From a candidate division TM6 bacterium UASB124 (GTDB lineage Bacteria > Babelota > Babeliae > Babelales > RVW-14), in contig CAMBZK010000053.1 in the NCBI GenBank assembly GCA_945872225.1, forward strand, positions 1 to 7,344: a stretch of 7,344 nucleotides of DNA, in the 5' to 3' direction. The notes under the pieces are model-generated. The model was not told where the DNA came from, made no database searches, and saw nothing but the letters and a program-made list of their open reading frames with translations. Within the stretch, counting starts at the first letter, position 1; every line of letters starts with the position of its first letter. The translations under genes were made by a program, and so were the position numbers. Shown in pieces: positions 4,993-7,344 of the stretch.

Positions 4993-6466
4993 TGCTGCAT
5001 GGCTTGGGGTGTATACCGGCTGGTTGATTATCCCCGCGATGGGCCTGTTGTACTGGGTTGTTAAAACTGCGCTAGCTAGTTGTGCCAATTCGACCATTGA
5101 AACTAAGGCCAAGTACGAAGATGCTCTGTCCGCTCATCCTGAGCCCGTCGAAGGACGCCGGCCCAACGGGCCAAGGGAGAGCGGGGAAATATTTACCTGT
5201 AATGTTTTTGATATCTTAAAATCGCTAAAATCCCGCTTTTCCACCCCTGTCGGGGCGTCCTTCGACAAGCTCAGGATGAGCGGGAAAAAGATAACAATTC
5301 ACAATCGACTTAAAGGTGCTTTTCTTGCTGCCTCTTTCTACAAACAGATAGCTATGCGGGGCTTTGTCTGGGGCCTCATGATTTTCTGCTTTCATTTCCA
5401 TTGGCTTGCACAAGCACTCGTAAAACACGCTGGGATTTCGATTACTTTAACCGCAGCGTTATTGGTCCCGCTGGTGAGCTATTTTTCATTGCTTACAGCT
5501 TTGTGGTTTTGCGCTATGCGGTGGGCATGTATGCGAAGGGCTTGGCTACTGGCACCCGTGAGTGTGGCATTTTGGTACCTGCTTGATGCTTATGGCTTGG
5601 TGCTTTTTGGCATGCGGATGGGATATCCCTTTATTAATCCGTGCTTGCCGCTCATGCATTATCGTTGGGCGCTTGTACTGCTCGGTTTGTTTATGCCAAC
5701 GCAACCAACGCTGCACGATACCACGGCACTCGTTGAGCGGCTCTGTTTTGTGCCCCCCGTAGTCAATCGCGCCTGGTGTTATGGTGAATCTTGGACGCGC
5801 TCGCCGCATGCGGTGGTACATCGGCTATGCAAGCAGATCTCTTTTGAGCGCGAGCACAATGCTGTACTCGTCAGCCCTGAGAGTACGGTGCTCTTTCCTT
5901 TGAATAAATATAAAGCGCTCGTGAGAACGCTATCACCAGAAACCAACGATCAGATGGTGTATATTTTGGGGTCGCTGGGTGAAAAACACGGACTGGTCGA
6001 GCAAGTGGCGCACTGCTTGCAGCGGGGGCTGATAATTAAAACTTATGTCAAAAAAATACTGGTTCCTTTCGCTGAGCAAACGCCGCCGGCGTGGCAATGG
6101 CTGCAAGGGTTGCGGCGGCGTTTGGCTCCAGGCTATGCCGAAGGTAGGGCTGGCGGTTATGAAGCTGGCTATGACGAACCGCTTTTGATTGCTGGATGCC
6201 ATGTGCGGCTGGCGTTGTGTTTAGAGTTTTTTGAACAGCCAGTGCGTGCGCTCTGCTGCCCCAAAACCGATGTTGTTATGGCGCTGATTAACGACAGTTG
6301 GTATGGTCCATTATTTCGTGAATGGCTATTTTTATTGGGGATATTAAAAAGTCATGTAAGTGGGCGATTAGTGGTGTACATTGGGCACTTCGGTTGCTAC
6401 ACTATGGAACCAAAACATCATACTATTACTTCAGTAAGGAGCTGTTATGCAAGTTTACATGCTTAA
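4934..6466 (+). CDS. lnt: Apolipoprotein N-acyltransferase with a repeat-derived insert
   Basis: A 510-residue membrane enzyme that adds the third acyl chain to the N-terminal cysteine of lipoproteins at the periplasmic face of the inner membrane, using phospholipid as donor. About six membrane segments are visible (roughly 9-27, 29-48, 142-162, 168-195, 203-226, 243-256), then a nitrilase-type domain. The catalytic triad is present: E316 (in SPES), K373 (in YVKKILVPFAE, with the second conserved Glu at E381) and C429 (in LCLE). NDSWYG (453-458) matches the family's ND.W.G. The residue after the catalytic Cys, normally Tyr, is Leu. The C-terminal membrane segment usual in Lnt is absent. Residues 66-117 come from a palindromic repeat. 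ATG 4934 is kept despite a 59-nt overlap with the upstream gene, because later starts lose the first membrane segment; its ribosome site is weak. The end overlaps rplI by 20 nt. Confidence 0.85.
   Translation: MHKVARNSWFITLLSALLFNAAWLGVYTGWLIIPAMGLLYWVVKTALASCANSTIETKAKYEDALSAHPEPVEGRRPNGPRESGEIFTCNVFDILKSLKSRFSTPVGASFDKLRMSGKKITIHNRLKGAFLAASFYKQIAMRGFVWGLMIFCFHFHWLAQALVKHAGISITLTAALLVPLVSYFSLLTALWFCAMRWACMRRAWLLAPVSVAFWYLLDAYGLVLFGMRMGYPFINPCLPLMHYRWALVLLGLFMPTQPTLHDTTALVERLCFVPPVVNRAWCYGESWTRSPHAVVHRLCKQISFEREHNAVLVSPESTVLFPLNKYKALVRTLSPETNDQMVYILGSLGEKHGLVEQVAHCLQRGLIIKTYVKKILVPFAEQTPPAWQWLQGLRRRLAPGYAEGRAGGYEAGYDEPLLIAGCHVRLALCLEFFEQPVRALCCPKTDVVMALINDSWYGPLFREWLFLLGILKSHVSGRLVVYIGHFGCYTMEPKHHTITSVRSCYASLHA
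5130..5283. repeat. REP-like palindromic element inside lnt
   Basis: Two 28-nt arms, 5130-5157 and 5256-5283, are inverted copies agreeing at 26 of 28 positions. Each arm folds further: GCTCA-TCC-TGAGC and CGTC-GAAG-GACG in the left arm, GCTCA-GGA-TGAGC in the right. Just inside lie a GGCCC-AAC-GGGCC hairpin (5160-5172) and a CCCC-TGTC-GGGG hairpin (5244-5255), followed on both sides by related GCGGGA-type sequence; the centre is AT-rich. The arms read HPEPVEG and SFDKLRMSG in the lnt frame. I know such peptides as recurrent translated traces of dispersed palindromes in many environmental bacterial genomes. The paired inverted layout resembles two REP units arranged as a BIME or a small non-autonomous element. 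No transposase is in the window, and no clear target duplication was identified. Confidence 0.85.
6436..6441 (+). promoter_or_regulatory. Ribosome-binding site of rplI
   Basis: AAGGAG lies 5 nt before the ATG at 6447 and inside the 3' end of lnt. It is the strongest ribosome site on the plus strand of the window, which suits a ribosomal protein needing more product than the upstream pilin and lnt genes. Confidence 0.85.
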
Positions 6467-6902
6467 AGATGTTGAACGCGTCGGCCTAGCTGGCAGCATG
6501 ATCACGGTGTCAGAAGGTTATGCCGTTAATTTTCTTGTTCCACGCAAGTTAGCGGTCATCATTAACGAATCAAACCGCGATTTTTTTAAAAATAAAAAAG
6601 TTAAAGAGCAAGTCTCTGCCGAAATTTTGAATAGCAAAGTTGCTATGTTGGCAGAGCGTATCAAAGAACTTAGGCTAAATATTAAAGAGCGTGTTCATGA
6701 TGATGGCAAGCTTTATGGCTCAGTAGGTGCTGACGAGATCGTTGCCCTTCTCAAGGAAAAAGAGATTGTTATCGATCGTAAGCAGGTAGTGTTTGATAAG
6801 TCAGTTAAATTTGTTGGTGAGCACAAAGTGACCATCCGCTTATCTTCAAAATTACAACCACAATTTACGTTGAAAGTTGAAGCGCTTAAACAAGCTGCTT
6901 AA
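6447..6902 (+). CDS. rplI: Large-subunit ribosomal protein bL9
   Basis: A 151-residue protein that binds domain V of 23S rRNA near the L1 stalk and helps maintain reading frame. The N-terminal domain (1-about 48) carries the complete family signature: G13, G16, V21, G24-Y25, N28-F29-L30, in the stretch GYAVNFLVPRKLA. A long helical, Lys/Glu-rich connector covers about 41-78. The C-terminal domain begins near 85 with the typical GKLYGSVGADEI (87-98) and ends about 147. Length is normal for bL9 (near 150). The start is fixed by an AAGGAG site 5 nt upstream and by alignment to the family N-terminus; the frame begins inside the end of lnt. It is followed after 6 nt by dnaB, a pairing common across bacteria. 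The usual upstream partners rpsF, ssb and rpsR are not next to it here. Confidence 0.97.
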   Translation: MQVYMLKDVERVGLAGSMITVSEGYAVNFLVPRKLAVIINESNRDFFKNKKVKEQVSAEILNSKVAMLAERIKELRLNIKERVHDDGKLYGSVGADEIVALLKEKEIVIDRKQVVFDKSVKFVGEHKVTIRLSSKLQPQFTLKVEALKQAA

Positions 6903-6908
6903 AACATT

Positions 6909-7344
6909 ATGGCTGATTTTACACCTGGTATTTATCAGCGACGTAAAGAATCGCCAAGCACAGAACATATTTTAGGTAAAAGTTTGCCGACGAGCATTGA
7001 AGCCGAAAAGGCCGTGCTCTCGGCAATTTTATTAGATGATGAAAATGTGACCTTGGTAACCGATATTTTGCGCGCTTCAGATTTTTACGTTAAACAGCAT
7101 CAGCATATTTTCCAGGCCATTATTGACGTTGTCTCTGGCGGCTTAAAGTGTGATTTACTTGTTCTGCAAGATCATTTGGCCAATAAAAAATTGATCGATG
7201 AAGTCGGCGGCATTGAGTATTTGATGGAGCTGCAAGAAGACATCCCTTCAATGGGGCTGATTGCTCAGCACGCGCGCATCGTTAAAGATAAGTCTATGCT
7301 GCGCGACCTTATCCACTCTGCTGCGAGCATTATCAGCTCGTGCT
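6909..7344 (+). CDS. dnaB: Replicative DNA helicase DnaB, N-terminal part (cut by window end)
   Basis: An open frame from ATG 6909 runs off the window after 145 codons. The translation shows the DnaB N-terminal domain: PTSIEAEKAVLSAILLD (27-43), then DFYVKQHQHIFQAI (58-71, matching the dFy...H..If.ai pattern), D82, the L-x(3-9)-GG region at 100-101 (VGGIEYLMEL), and a helix HARIVKDKSMLRDLI (121-135), matching the segment before the linker. DnaB is the hexameric 5'-3' helicase that unwinds DNA at the fork and binds DnaG primase through this domain and its linker. The RecA-type motor domain with its Walker motifs lies outside the window, so activity and any intein there cannot be judged. A leader of about 26 residues precedes the first conserved block. 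The start is 6 nt after the rplI stop and has no obvious ribosome site, suggesting coupling. Confidence 0.95.
   Translation, partial: MADFTPGIYQRRKESPSTEHILGKSLPTSIEAEKAVLSAILLDDENVTLVTDILRASDFYVKQHQHIFQAIIDVVSGGLKCDLLVLQDHLANKKLIDEVGGIEYLMELQEDIPSMGLIAQHARIVKDKSMLRDLIHSAASIISSC

Noticed and set aside
5160..5172. GGCCC-AAC-GGGCC hairpin as an intrinsic terminator
   Set aside because: No T tract follows and it sits in the middle of lnt as part of the palindromic repeat.
5225..5428. Minus-strand open frame of 67 codons containing HPELVEGRP
   Set aside because: It lies wholly within lnt and owes its openness to the palindromic repeat, whose arms are readable on both strands.

Overview
This window reads as a compact bacterial genome segment. 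Genes point outward from a 50-bp gap at 3674-3723: four or five genes run leftward on the minus strand, and six run rightward on the plus strand with almost continuous overlaps. Standard bacterial code fits throughout. Secreted ankyrin-repeat protein, large low-complexity exported proteins, minor pilins, an apolipoprotein N-acyltransferase with a palindromic repeat inside it, and the rplI-dnaB pair together suggest a Gram-negative, host-associated or environmental bacterium. My best guess is the candidate phylum Dependentiae (TM6), held with modest confidence because no phylogenetic marker was compared.

Left half (minus strand, 3673 down to 7): a 366-aa exported acidic protein; a 445-aa exported protein with a Gly/His/Tyr-rich centre, joined to it by a 4-nt stop/start overlap; a 35-aa putative single-pass membrane peptide too short for routine gene calling; and a 336-aa exported ankyrin-repeat protein. 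All but the 35-aa peptide carry a recognisable N-terminal signal peptide, so the operon appears devoted to the envelope or exterior. The first two have no function I can name.

Right half (plus strand, 3724 to 7344): three short proteins with pilin-type N-termini, in the order PilV/GspI-like, PilW/GspJ-like, PilX/GspK-like. This resembles the minor-pilin tip complex of a type IV pilus, type II secretion or competence pseudopilus. They are followed by lnt, the last step of lipoprotein maturation, then ribosomal protein L9 (rplI) and the N-terminal part of replicative helicase DnaB, cut by the window edge. Every junction from the first pilin to rplI overlaps (4, 11, 59 and 20 nt), and rplI-dnaB are 6 nt apart, so this looks like one translationally coupled unit.

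The most striking item is a palindromic REP-like element of about 154 bp (5130-5283) inside lnt. Its 28-nt arms match at 26 positions, and it is read through in frame, adding about 52 residues to a loop between membrane segments 2 and 3. The second is the pairing of an unrecognised secreted-protein operon head to head with a pilin-type export module, which raises the untested idea that one exports the other. No rRNA, tRNA, CRISPR array, transposase or convincing terminator was seen, and no gene-free stretch exceeds 100 bases.
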